From NCBI RefSeq assembly GCF_000758605.1, contig NZ_CP009282.1, positions 4,402,001 to 4,466,000 of the forward strand: a stretch of DNA of 64,000 nucleotides. Direction: 5' to 3'. Position numbers and translations under genes: made by a program. Positions 25,988-34,596 of this stretch are shown piece by piece. How positions within the stretch are numbered: the stretch's first letter is position 1; each line of letters begins with the position of its first letter. The notes beneath the pieces were generated by a model. It ran no database searches. It had not been told where the DNA came from and saw only the letters and a list, made by a program, of their open reading frames with translations. Source of the DNA: Paenibacillus sp. FSL R5-0912. Its GTDB lineage: Bacteria > Bacillota > Bacilli > Paenibacillales > Paenibacillaceae.

Positions 25988-27139
25988 TTACAGAATTTTG
26001 CGGAACAAGGCAATAACTTCTTCTTTGGTAGGAATGAAAGGGTTGCCCGGTGCGCAGGCATCCTTCATCGCATTCTCAGCCAGCAGATCCAAATCCACTT
26101 CATCTACACCCAGCTCGGACAGTTTGGCCGGAATACCAACTTCCTTGGACAGGGCTTTGATCGATTCGATGACGAAATCCGCGCATTCCTTGTCGTTCTT
26201 GCCTTCGACCTGCAATCCGATCGCTTTGGCAATCGCTCTGAATTTCTCAGGCACATATTTGGCATTCTCTTCTTCCACATGTGGCAGCAGCATCGCATTA
26301 CAGACGCCATGCGGAAGGTCATACACGCCACCGAGCTGATGTGCCATGGCATGCACATAACCAAGTCCGGCATTGTTGAAGGCCAGGCCTCCCAGGAAGA
26401 TCGCATACACCATCTGCTCACGTGCTTCGATATCATGTCCGTTTGTTACGGTACGGGCCAGGTTTCCAAATATCAGTTCAACAGCCGCCAGTGCAGTAGC
26501 GTCAGTTACAGGGTAAGCGCCTGGTGTAACCAGTGCTTCAATTGCATGCGTCAGTGCATCCATACCTGTAGCCGCGGTAAGTGCAGCAGGCTTGTCGATC
26601 ATCAGTTCAGGATCATTCACCGAAATGGTGGCGATACTGTTCTTGTCGACCATTACCATCTTGATCTTGCGTTCTTCATCTGTAATTACATAGTTAATTG
26701 TAACTTCACTTGAGGTTCCTGCAGTAGTGTTCACGGCTACGATAGGCAGGGATTTGTTCTTGGACTTGTGAACGCCTTCATAATCAGCAATATATCCGCC
26801 GTTGGTTGCTACAATCCCGATCGCTTTAGCAGTATCCTGCGGCGATCCTCCGCCGATAGAGATCAGATAGTCGCATTGATGATCATTCAGGAAATCAACG
26901 CCGTCATGGACATTTTTGCAGGTTGGGTTCGGCTTCACTTCATCATATACGACATAGTTAATCCCTGCTTCATCCAGGACAGCCAGCAGTTTGCCGGCGA
27001 TCCCGCTCTTCGTCAGGAACTTATCCGTAACCACGAGCGCTTTCTTCAAATTCAGTTCTTGAATATAGGGAGCGATTTCCTTCAGACAGCCCTTACCCAT
27101 AATGTTGATGGACGGAACATAATAGACATGAGTACTCAT
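25988..27139 (-). CDS. fucO: Lactaldehyde reductase / iron-dependent alcohol dehydrogenase
   Basis: The 383-residue group III alcohol dehydrogenase reduces L-lactaldehyde to L-1,2-propanediol with NADH. It has the NAD-binding GGGSPQDTAK (about residue 97). The iron-binding set DATALAA, HAMAHQLGG (about 264) and LPHGVCNAMLLPHV (about 278) is intact. As the first gene of the rha operon it would remove the lactaldehyde made by RhaD and re-oxidise NADH. GGGAGG lies about 10 bases before the ATG. Other iron alcohol dehydrogenase substrates cannot be excluded, but the context is strong. Confidence 0.9.
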   Translation of the reverse strand: MSTHVYYVPSINIMGKGCLKEIAPYIQELNLKKALVVTDKFLTKSGIAGKLLAVLDEAGINYVVYDEVKPNPTCKNVHDGVDFLNDHQCDYLISIGGGSPQDTAKAIGIVATNGGYIADYEGVHKSKNKSLPIVAVNTTAGTSSEVTINYVITDEERKIKMVMVDKNSIATISVNDPELMIDKPAALTAATGMDALTHAIEALVTPGAYPVTDATALAAVELIFGNLARTVTNGHDIEAREQMVYAIFLGGLAFNNAGLGYVHAMAHQLGGVYDLPHGVCNAMLLPHVEEENAKYVPEKFRAIAKAIGLQVEGKNDKECADFVIESIKALSKEVGIPAKLSELGVDEVDLDLLAENAMKDACAPGNPFIPTKEEVIALFRKIL

Positions 27140-27325
27140 TGCTTGACCAGCCTCCCAGGCAAATTAGTATAGAACGATTACAGTAAGCTAAGTATCTCCA
27201 CTGATAGTAGGAAGTACATTCTGGCTGCGGCGCCTCAGGCTGGTCACTGAGGTTAAGCAGCAGACCGGCTGCGGCGCTTCCGTTGGGAACCGGCATACGC
27301 TTTCAAAGAGATTATTAGCATCCTC

Positions 27326-27354
27326 ATCGTATCGCCAATAATCTGTGTTGTCAA
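27326..27354 (-). promoter_or_regulatory. Promoter of the fucO-rhaBAD operon
   Basis: On the minus strand a perfect -35 TTGACA (plus 27349-27354) and a -10 TACGAT (27326-27331) are separated by exactly 17 bases. The -35 is embedded in TTTGTTGACAACACA, an imperfect palindrome of TGTTGT/ACAACA halves that could be the DeoR operator. Start codon of fucO is about 190 bases downstream. Confidence 0.65.
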
Positions 27355-27455
27355 CAAATTAAATATTAATTATGTTGTTTTCATTTGTTTAATGTCTGTT
27401 TTGCAAAGAACATAATATAATACATGTTGTTTTTCTTATATTCATTGTACAACAC
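27346..27455. promoter_or_regulatory. TGTTGT-type repeats in the divergent rha intergenic region
   Basis: Between fucO and the DeoR gene there are repeated halves. They are TGTTGTCAACAAA at 27346, ATGTTGTTTT at 27372-27381 and again at 27424-27433, and TGTACAACAC at 27446-27455. Direct and inverted repeats of this kind are usual for DeoR-family operators. The arrangement covers the fucO -35 box and could control both directions. Confidence 0.45.
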
Positions 27456-27607
27456 AGAAATAACGGTCTATATTTAAATATAAGAATCTATCTGTTTCAC
27501 ACGATAACTTATCCTTATAGTATTTCTTGCTGAAACGTTACCGTCCCTAAAAAGGACGGCCAAGCCGTTTCCACTTGAAGCTATAAGCTACCGGAAAGGT
27601 GATACGT

Positions 27608-28363
27608 ATGCTTGCTGCCGAAAGACGCAAAAAAATAATAGATCTTGTTCATCAGGATAAACGTGTGCTTGTGTCCGATTTGAGCCGGATGTTCGAGGTC
27701 ACAGAGGAAACGATACGCAGAGATCTGGAGAAGCTGGAGAAGGACGGAATTGTCAGCCGCACCTACGGCGGAGCGATGCTAAACAGACATACCAATGAAG
27801 ATCTGCCGTTCCTGACCCGGGGGGCGCTCAATACGGATATCAAACGCAATATCGCGATTAAAGCTCTCAATCTGATTAACGACGGGGATACGCTTATGGT
27901 AGATCCCAGTTCTACCTCGTTTGAATTCCTTAAGCTGCTGGGCAATAAAAGCAATCTGACAATCATCACGAATTCGATCAACATTCTGCATGAATTCGCG
28001 AGTTCCAGCCTGAACATTATTTCCACCGGGGGTTCGCTGCGCCACCGCTCCCTGTCGCTGGTCGGCCCTGTAGCCCACGATACCACCCAGCGCTATAATG
28101 TGGACATCGCTGTGATCAGCTGTAAAGGCATTGATATGGAGCACGGAGTTACCGATTCCAATGAACCGGAATGCGAAACGAAGAAATACATGCTGCGCCA
28201 GGCGGAAAAGGTAGTGCTGCTGGCCGACCATACCAAGTTTGACAAAACCGCCTTCGCCAAGCTGGTCGAGCTGAGCCGGATCGATGTGCTGATTACGGAC
28301 CGCAAACCTTCGGATGCATGGCTTAAGCTGCTGTCCGGGAAGAATGTGGAAGTGTTATATTAA
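27608..28363 (+). CDS. DeoR-family regulator of rhamnose genes (RhaR-like)
   Basis: The 251-residue protein has an N-terminal HTH (residues about 3-57; MLAAERRKKIIDLVHQ, then TEETIRRDLEKLEKDG) and the DeoR effector domain. The effector domain carries ISTGGSLRHRSLSLVGP near 140 and KYMLRQAEKVVLLADHTKF near 205. Such domains bind a sugar phosphate, here perhaps L-rhamnulose 1-phosphate. The ATG at 27608 has GGAAAGGTG upstream; a GTG at 27599 lies before it. It is divergent from the fucO-rhaBAD operon, as expected of a local repressor, and resembles the B. subtilis rhamnose regulator in family. Confidence 0.9.
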   Translation: MLAAERRKKIIDLVHQDKRVLVSDLSRMFEVTEETIRRDLEKLEKDGIVSRTYGGAMLNRHTNEDLPFLTRGALNTDIKRNIAIKALNLINDGDTLMVDPSSTSFEFLKLLGNKSNLTIITNSINILHEFASSSLNIISTGGSLRHRSLSLVGPVAHDTTQRYNVDIAVISCKGIDMEHGVTDSNEPECETKKYMLRQAEKVVLLADHTKFDKTAFAKLVELSRIDVLITDRKPSDAWLKLLSGKNVEVLY

Positions 28364-28414
28364 GTAGACCTGACGCAGGAATCAACAGGCCAGTCCCCTA
28401 TATAAGTGTATAAA

Positions 28415-28470
28415 AGCAAAAGGCAAACCCTCTCTTCCCGGATTCGGGATCAGAAGCTTTGCCTTTTTGC
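28415..28470 (+). terminator. Terminator of the DeoR gene
   Basis: Arms GCAAAAGGCAAA and TTTGCCTTTTTGC enclose a loop that contains a second small hairpin. The 3' arm is T-rich. It lies 50 bases after the stop codon. Confidence 0.75.
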
Positions 28471-28579
28471 ATACTCTCCATTCCATTGCAGTCTATTCCT
28501 GACTCTATTGGAATTCACTTCCCCTATATGATAAACTTGCAGAAATTATCTGCTATTCATAAAGGAGCGGAAAAATGCT

Positions 28580-29635
28580 ATGGGGAAAAAGAAGCAAGCC
28601 TTACCCGCCGATTTTGGCGAGCGGGTCAAAACGAGTGATATCGCAGCGCTCAAGGCCATCTTTGAGGAGTGCGAATGGGATGCCCGCGGGGGTTACAGCA
28701 AAGGAACCGCGCTCAGCTTCCGGCAGATCCCGGATGAGCTGGTCCGCTGGCTTGTAGAGCAGGGTGCCGACATCAACGCCCGGGACAAATATGAGCACAC
28801 TCCGCTGCACTCCCAGGCTGCAACCTGGTCCGGAAATATCCCGTTACTCCTGGAATTAGGCGCGGACCCCGATGCCCTGGATTATCAGAATGAGACACCG
28901 CTGCACGCAGCGGCAGGTTATTACCGTACCCGGGCCATACAGGACCTGGTCGCCCATGGTGCAAACATCCATGCGGAGAATAAACGGAAACAAACACCGC
29001 TCGCTAAGGGATTATCCCAATGCCGGAATATCGATATAGCTAACATGGTGGAAATCTCGAAAATCCTGCTGGATGCAGGAGCAGCAATCACGCCGGAGAT
29101 GAAAGATTCCGTGCGGCGGATCGGCAAGGATCTGGAATTTGTCAGAGCCAGCCACAGTAATGATGAGCTGGATCAAAAAGCATCCGCACTGCTGGAGCTG
29201 TACCGGCTATTCGATGTCGAGCCTGTTGCGAAACAGGTGAAGCACGATGGAACCTCCCCCATCAAGGCTGCCACAGCGGCATGGTCCGCTCAGCATCAGG
29301 AGCTCTGGGATTACCTTGTCCCTGCTTCAGGGCACGCGCAAACTGTACAGGGAGAGGTTATCCGTATTACCGGACGGGTCTCTCATGAAATCCTGGATAA
29401 CGGCGGAGGCAACTGGGATGACAATTACCGTAAAATGCTGGATGCCCTTATCCGGCACCTGGGCACAGGTACACCGTTATCTCCCGCCCTTCTCCAGGAG
29501 GCAGCTTCATTAACCAATAGTCTGCGCAAAGGCTCCGGCTACGATGAACCGGCAAGATTAAGCGAACTGGCAGTGCAGTGGGTACTGGCCAATCCTCAGC
29601 CTGTCTCAATGGAACAACCGGATTATACCCGTTAA
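28580..29635 (+). CDS. Ankyrin-repeat protein
   Basis: The 351-residue cytosolic protein has three to four ankyrin repeats between residues about 50 and 170, seen as VRWLVEQGADINARDKYEHTPLHSQA, LLLELGADPDALDYQNETPLHAAA, and DLVAHGANIHAENKRKQTPLAKG. A fourth, KILLDAGAAIT, is degenerate. The C-terminal half (about 180-351) is helical and unrecognised. Such proteins are protein-binding scaffolds, and no partner is suggested by the neighbours. The start has AAAGGAG about 12-14 bases upstream, a little far; an out-of-frame ATG lies 5 bases before it. It converges on a minus-strand desulfidase-like gene 20 bases away. Confidence 0.85.
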   Translation: MGKKKQALPADFGERVKTSDIAALKAIFEECEWDARGGYSKGTALSFRQIPDELVRWLVEQGADINARDKYEHTPLHSQAATWSGNIPLLLELGADPDALDYQNETPLHAAAGYYRTRAIQDLVAHGANIHAENKRKQTPLAKGLSQCRNIDIANMVEISKILLDAGAAITPEMKDSVRRIGKDLEFVRASHSNDELDQKASALLELYRLFDVEPVAKQVKHDGTSPIKAATAAWSAQHQELWDYLVPASGHAQTVQGEVIRITGRVSHEILDNGGGNWDDNYRKMLDALIRHLGTGTPLSPALLQEAASLTNSLRKGSGYDEPARLSELAVQWVLANPQPVSMEQPDYTR

Positions 29636-29655
29636 GTCTAATATATACGGACGTA

Positions 29656-30945
29656 TTACGATACCGCTCCTTTGGAGAGCATGATGTTCAGGATGGCCTG
29701 GTCGGTTGCCGCAAGCCCTTCCTGAACCAGTGTCTCCATATTCTTAATTGTATCTTCAACCTTCTCAAAGATTACCCCGTCATTCAGACTGGCTGAAATG
29801 TCGTTCATCGCCAGTGTTGCGGATTGGATTGCCGCATTCGTGGCGGTTGAGATTTTGAGCGCGCAGGTCGGTTTCGCACCATCGCAGATCATTCCGGAAG
29901 TAGAAGCAATAGTGTTCTGGATGGAGCGCTTGATCTGATCCAGCGTGCCGCCCATCAGGTAGACAATACCGCTCCCTGCCCCTACTCCCCCGGCAATTCC
30001 CGATCCGCACAGCGGGGAAAGACGGCCGATATAATGCTTGACGTGAATGGTAATCAGATTGCTGAGCGCCATCGCTCTTGCCAGTGTCTCCTCATCTTTG
30101 CCAAGGAGATCAGCAAGGGCAATTACCGGCATCGTGCAGGCAATGCCCTGATTTCCGCTTCCCGCAGTGGTCATGACAGGCATGGCGCTGCCGTCCATCC
30201 GCGCATCGGATGCCGCTGCCGTGGCGGCAATAATCCGGTTCGCCACATCCCCCCCGAACAAATTCACCGCCGATTGCTGGCTCATCTTCCTGCCCACCTG
30301 CAGGCCATACTCCCCGCGCAGCCCCTCATCCGAAATCGCTTTATTCATCCGCGCTCCTTCCAGCAGAAACCGCAGCTCAGTGAAATCCGCAGTCTGGATG
30401 AATTCATATATTTCTTCCAATGAAACCGAATATACCTCCGGGTCCAGCATGTCTGACTCCTCGCAATCCGCCTTGTCCTTCCCCGGCTCCAGCTTAACGC
30501 CGTCTTTGGACAGGAATACTACATTCGTATGCTCTTTAGATACAATTGCAGTCGCTGTATGATTCAAGCTGCTCACCCTGGCTTCAATATACAATTTCTC
30601 AGGGGTATCCTTCAGTTCCACATTCAGCAGCTTCTGCCCGATCATCGCATTAGCCTTCGCCAGCTCTTCGGGAGTAAGTCCGGATAGAATCTCCAGCTTG
30701 CGATGAGAACGGCGGATCACTGCGCCCAAGGCTGCTGCTATCGGCAGACCGGTCTGCCCGGTGCCCGGAATCCCTACACCCATCGCATTCTTCACAATAT
30801 TCCCGCTGAGGAACAGCTGAATCGAAGTAATCTCTCCCTCAACCTGTTCAGCCGCCAAAGAGACTGCATAGGCAACCGCAATCGGCTCAGTGCAGCCTTC
30901 TGCCGGAACAATTTCTTTGATCAATACTTCCAGTAGGTTAACCAT
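29656..30945 (-). CDS. L-cysteine desulfidase-like protein (UPF0597/CyuA family)
   Basis: The 429-residue protein matches the serine-dehydratase-alpha-like UPF0597 family (YhaM/CyuA). It has EIVPAEGCTEPIAVAYA near the N-terminus and AVMTTAGSGNQGI-type motifs. The cysteines in LCGSGIAGG and MICDGAKPTCALK can ligate a [4Fe-4S] cluster. Known members degrade cysteine to pyruvate, ammonia and sulfide; some homologs act on serine. A GGTGA lies about 8 bases before the ATG. No cysteine-uptake partner (CyuP) is next to it, so the physiological substrate is inferred from family only. Confidence 0.85.
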   Translation of the reverse strand: MVNLLEVLIKEIVPAEGCTEPIAVAYAVSLAAEQVEGEITSIQLFLSGNIVKNAMGVGIPGTGQTGLPIAAALGAVIRRSHRKLEILSGLTPEELAKANAMIGQKLLNVELKDTPEKLYIEARVSSLNHTATAIVSKEHTNVVFLSKDGVKLEPGKDKADCEESDMLDPEVYSVSLEEIYEFIQTADFTELRFLLEGARMNKAISDEGLRGEYGLQVGRKMSQQSAVNLFGGDVANRIIAATAAASDARMDGSAMPVMTTAGSGNQGIACTMPVIALADLLGKDEETLARAMALSNLITIHVKHYIGRLSPLCGSGIAGGVGAGSGIVYLMGGTLDQIKRSIQNTIASTSGMICDGAKPTCALKISTATNAAIQSATLAMNDISASLNDGVIFEKVEDTIKNMETLVQEGLAATDQAILNIMLSKGAVS

Positions 30946-31086
30946 ACGCGAATCACCATTCCTCTATCTCTCTCTATATAACTATTCCTATATAGTACCT
31001 CAGATTGATAGCCTGGGGGAATCCCCGTTATTAACCATTAACCAGCGGGTTATTCAATTTCCATCCGGCTGAACTCGTGAATTCTG

Positions 31087-31293
31087 TTATTTCCCAAGTA
31101 ACAACCCGAGTTTCCCCAGCCTCTTCAGCCCTTCAGTACAGGCCCATCCCCCCGCACCCGCCAGAATAGCATTGTGAAAAATTTTCAGTGCCAGTGAATA
31201 TGTCATACTGCCTAAAACAATTTCAACTGCAATAAACCGGATGATATCGCCCTTAGTGATCAGATAGACTGTAAATTCCTGATTACGAGACAC
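31087..31293 (-). CDS. Small hydrophobic protein of unknown function
   Basis: A GTG start preceded by GGGGGAT seven bases upstream opens a 68-codon frame. Two hydrophobic segments (about 13-32 and 38-50) are followed by a basic, glycine-rich tail. No family is recognised. There is no adjoining gene in the same operon. It is listed because start site and hydrophobicity look real, but it could be chance. Confidence 0.4.
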   Translation of the reverse strand: MSRNQEFTVYLITKGDIIRFIAVEIVLGSMTYSLALKIFHNAILAGAGGWACTEGLKRLGKLGLLLGK

Positions 31294-31419
31294 TGGTTCA
31301 TCCCCCGTCTGCTTCTCTTTCTGTACCTATATGCTCCGTGCGGGTTGTCTAATTCGGGATGCCGCAAGGTTGAGCCGCTATCTGCCCACTCCTCAGACTC
31401 AAAGACACTACCCGGCACC

Positions 31420-31451
31420 AAAAAACAGCAAATCCCCAAAGGATCTGCTGC
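31420..31451 (-). terminator. Terminator of the zwf-gnd operon
   Basis: On the minus strand AGCAGATCC-TTT-GGGGATTTGCT is followed by six T residues (A run 31420-31425). It lies about 65-95 bases after the gnd stop codon. Confidence 0.8.
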
Positions 31452-31515
31452 TCTTTTCACACTTCTATTATCTTATAGGACCAGAGTCCGGCAACTGCCG
31501 CCCCTGCTGCTTCCT

Positions 31516-32409
31516 TTACTTCGTCTCCACAGCATGGCCGCCGAATTCATTTCGCAGCGCAGCAACTACTTTGCCGGTGAAGGTATCGGTCTCCAGCGAC
31601 CGGTAGCGCATCAGCAGCGCCATGGCGATAACCGGCGTAGCCGCCTGCAGATCAAACGCGGTCTCCAGCGTCCATCTGCCTTCCCCGGAAGAATGCATGA
31701 TTCCCTTGATCTCATCCAGCTTGGCATCCTTGGAGAAGGCGCGTTCGATCAGCTCCATCAGCCAGGAGCGGACGACCGATCCGTTATTCCAGACGCGGGC
31801 CACCTGCTCGAAGTCGAAGTCATAGCCGCTTTTCTCCAGCACCTCAAAGCCCTCACCTATGGCAGCCATCATGCCGTACTCAATCCCGTTGTGGACCATC
31901 TTCAGGAAGTGTCCGCTGCCGGATTTGCCGGCATACAGGTACCCGTTCTCGACCGCAGTATCCCGGAAAATCGGCTCGACGACCGCCCACGCTTCCTCAT
32001 CTCCGCCGATCATATAACAAGCGCCATTGCGTGCGCCTTCCATCCCGCCGGAGGTTCCGGCATCCAGGAAATAAATCCCGTGGGCGCTAAGCTCATCGTG
32101 ACGGCGGATTGACTCCTTATAATGAGAATTCCCGGCTTCGATGATGATATCCCCCTCCGACAACAGCGGCGTCAGTTCTGTGATGACCGAATCCACAAAG
32201 GTGTGCGGGACCATGATCCAGAGGATACGCGGGGATTCCAGCTTGCCTGTAAGTTCTGCCAGACTTCCCGCACCGGCGGCTCCTTTCGCTTCCAGCACCT
32301 GCACCGCACCGGCGTTCACATCATAAGCCACGACTTCATGTTCGTGCTCCAATAGATTCTGGCCGAGATTGAAGCCCATTTTGCCTAATCCAATTAAACC
32401 AACTTTCAT
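31516..32409 (-). CDS. gnd: 6-phosphogluconate dehydrogenase, short form (Gnd/YqeC-like)
   Basis: The 297-residue enzyme decarboxylates 6-phosphogluconate to ribulose 5-phosphate. The Rossmann start is GLIGLGKMGFNLG; the acidic residue after strand 2 (VVAYDVN) suggests NAD preference, not NADP. IEAGNSHYKESIRR (about 92-105), the substrate loop DAGTSGGMEGA (about 116) and the HFLKMVHNGIEYGMM helix with catalytic Lys (about 165) are intact, as is the C-terminal DTFTGKVVAALRNEFGGHAV tail. It is the compact form found in Bacillales YqeC and not the 470-residue E. coli form. It follows zwf by 45 bases in the same operon. Confidence 0.93.
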   Translation of the reverse strand: MKVGLIGLGKMGFNLGQNLLEHEHEVVAYDVNAGAVQVLEAKGAAGAGSLAELTGKLESPRILWIMVPHTFVDSVITELTPLLSEGDIIIEAGNSHYKESIRRHDELSAHGIYFLDAGTSGGMEGARNGACYMIGGDEEAWAVVEPIFRDTAVENGYLYAGKSGSGHFLKMVHNGIEYGMMAAIGEGFEVLEKSGYDFDFEQVARVWNNGSVVRSWLMELIERAFSKDAKLDEIKGIMHSSGEGRWTLETAFDLQAATPVIAMALLMRYRSLETDTFTGKVVAALRNEFGGHAVETK

Positions 32410-32454
32410 TGCAAATCCCTCCGAATGTTATAGATTAGATGATTATGCCGCTAC

Positions 32455-33993
32455 TCACGCACCAGGCCGGATAGCTTCCGGGTCCAGCTCCTGTGTCTGG
32501 CGGACCCCGGAATGCTCCACAGCCTCCGGTTCATCAAGCCACCAGTGATGCTCTCCAAGCAGTTCATCGGCAGCCCGGGGTCCAAAGGAACCGGCTGGAT
32601 ACAGATGAAGCGGAAGCGTCCCTTCTGCTGTTGCTTCGATTATAGGCTGAACCCACTGCCAGGACAACTCAACTTCATCCCAATGGGCAAAGAAGGTGGC
32701 ATCTCCGAGTAAAGCATCATAAATCAGGTTCTCATAGGCTTCCGGCAGATCGGGGTTGCCCGACTCATGCTTAATGCTGACCGGCTCGAGCTGTCCGTGC
32801 TGGCGCGGATTTTTGGTATTTAGGGTAAGGGAGATCCCTTCGTTCGGACCAATATCAATCACCAGCAGGTTAGGGTCCAGGGCAAGCTTGCTTCTGTTCT
32901 TATTATGCAAATCATTAAACGGCTCTTTGAATTCTATAACAATCCGCGTCGATTTCTCCTTCATGCGTTTGCCGGTGCGGATATAGAATGGCACGTCCTT
33001 CCAAAGCGGGTCATCAATCCACAGCCGGGCGGCGATGTAGGTCTCATTCTGTGAAGAGGCTTCTATGCCGGGTTCAGCCGTATAAGCGGGAACCTGCTGC
33101 CCGCGCAGCTCACCCGCTGCATACTGGCCGCGTACCACATGCTGCGTCACTTCCTCACGGAGCAATGGCCGTACCGAACGGATCACATGGCGCTTCTTGC
33201 TGCGGACATCTTCCGGGGTGCTGCCTTTGGGCAATTGCATAGCCATCATCATAAGCAGCTGCAGCATGTGGTTCTGGAACATGTCGCGCAGCGCGCCAGC
33301 CTTGTCATAATACCCAGCCCGTTCTTCCACACCGACCGTTTCACTAGCCGTAATCTGTACGCTCTCGATATACCGGTTCTGCCACAATGCCCGCAGTACC
33401 GGATTGGAGTATTTCAGCACCTCAAGGTTCTGCACCATCGGTTTGCCGAGGAAGTGGTCAATCCGGAAGATCTCTTCCTCCTTAAAAGCAGTGTTCAGGC
33501 TGTCATTAAGCACCCGTGCCGACTGCAGATCCCGTCCGAACGGTTTCTCGATAATCAGCCGCTTCCATCCCTTCGTGTCACCAAGTCCGCTGGCGTTAAT
33601 GTTACTGGCAATCTCACCGAAGAATTCAGGACCGACGGATAAGTAGAACATCCGGTTCTGCGGAAGGCCCAGCTCTTCCTCACGGCGCTGCACATGGCCC
33701 AGCAGCTTCACATAATCTTCGGGGCGTCCGACATCCAGCACGCTATATTCAAAAGCCAGCAGGAAATTCTGCAGCTCTGCTGAATCCTCAACCGGACGCC
33801 GCGAAAAGGTGCGCAATGAATCCAGCACCTGATGCTGGAAGGTTTCATTCGACAACTCTCTTCTGCCGAGACCTATGACTGAGAGAGGACCAGAAAGCTT
33901 GCCATCTTTGAACAGGTTATATAGGGCGGGGTATATTTTTCGTTTGGCCAAATCCCCGGTTGCGCCAAATAGTACGAATGATGATGATTCCAC
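32455..33993 (-). CDS. zwf: Glucose-6-phosphate 1-dehydrogenase
   Basis: The roughly 512-residue enzyme oxidises glucose 6-phosphate to 6-phosphogluconolactone. Visible are the nucleotide loop FGATGDLAKRKIYPAL (about residues 7-22), the active-site motif RIDHFLGKPMVQN (about 190-203) and IIEKPFGRDL. Both N-terminal Rossmann and C-terminal beta domains are complete. A GTG at 33993 is the best start, 7 bases after GGAGG; an ATG at 33999 sits on top of that site. It is transcribed with gnd and divergently from an HxlR regulator. Confidence 0.93.
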   Translation of the reverse strand: MESSSFVLFGATGDLAKRKIYPALYNLFKDGKLSGPLSVIGLGRRELSNETFQHQVLDSLRTFSRRPVEDSAELQNFLLAFEYSVLDVGRPEDYVKLLGHVQRREEELGLPQNRMFYLSVGPEFFGEIASNINASGLGDTKGWKRLIIEKPFGRDLQSARVLNDSLNTAFKEEEIFRIDHFLGKPMVQNLEVLKYSNPVLRALWQNRYIESVQITASETVGVEERAGYYDKAGALRDMFQNHMLQLLMMMAMQLPKGSTPEDVRSKKRHVIRSVRPLLREEVTQHVVRGQYAAGELRGQQVPAYTAEPGIEASSQNETYIAARLWIDDPLWKDVPFYIRTGKRMKEKSTRIVIEFKEPFNDLHNKNRSKLALDPNLLVIDIGPNEGISLTLNTKNPRQHGQLEPVSIKHESGNPDLPEAYENLIYDALLGDATFFAHWDEVELSWQWVQPIIEATAEGTLPLHLYPAGSFGPRAADELLGEHHWWLDEPEAVEHSGVRQTQELDPEAIRPGA

Positions 33994-34191
33994 TTTCATT
34001 CCTCCCGTAATTATCAAATGTTTATGTGGTTACTTATTATTACTCACAAACTTTATAACACTCATCATACGACTGCAGAATCCATTCGTCAACCTCATTT
34101 CGACATTTACGAAAAGTACTTATTTTCACGCACTTTCTACTATGTTATAGTAAGGTGGGTATTTATAATAACTACACAAGGGGGAATCCGC

Positions 34192-34506
34192 ATGACACAG
34201 GAGCTTAAGCCTTTGCTCGCCAAAGTCGAGCATGTTCATCATATTATCGGCAAGAAGTGGGTGAATCTGATCATCCATGTGTTAATGGAGGGGACCAAAC
34301 GGTTCAGTGAGCTGCACACGGTCATCCCTGATCTAAGCAAACGTATGCTCAACGAGCGCCTGAAGGAGCTTGAAGAATGCGGCCTGATCAGCCGCGAGGT
34401 CATTCCTGACCGTCCGGTAAGGACGGAATATTCGCTCACTGCCAAGGGGCAGGAGCTGGGCACGGCGCTCCTGCCCGTCGAGGCATGGGCGATGAAGTGG
34501 CTGTAA
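34192..34506 (+). CDS. HxlR-family transcriptional regulator
   Basis: The 104-residue winged-helix protein shows HIIGKKWVNLIIHVLMEG (helix 2 region), KRFSELHTVIPDLSKRMLNERLKELEECGLI (recognition helix and wing) and RTEYSLTAKGQELG. This is the HxlR pattern. The redox Cys seen near the N-terminus in some HxlR proteins (e.g. HypR) is absent; a single Cys lies in LEECGL. The ATG at 34192 has AAGGGGG eight bases upstream. It is divergent from zwf-gnd, so it probably tunes the oxidative pentose phosphate operon. Confidence 0.9.
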   Translation: MTQELKPLLAKVEHVHHIIGKKWVNLIIHVLMEGTKRFSELHTVIPDLSKRMLNERLKELEECGLISREVIPDRPVRTEYSLTAKGQELGTALLPVEAWAMKWL

Positions 34507-34527
34507 TGCCGCTGCCCTGAACACGCT

Positions 34528-34570
34528 AAACAGCAGGCCTCCGAGAAGAAGACCTGCTGTTGTTAGCTTT
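34528..34570. terminator. Bidirectional terminator between HxlR and MFS genes
   Basis: Arms AACAGCAGG (34529-34537) and CCTGCTGTT (34553-34561) with a 15-base loop lie between convergent genes. The plus-strand side is followed by GTTAGCTTTT. Confidence 0.75.
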
Positions 34571-34596
34571 TATAGTATAAATTAAGCCTTTCAGAA

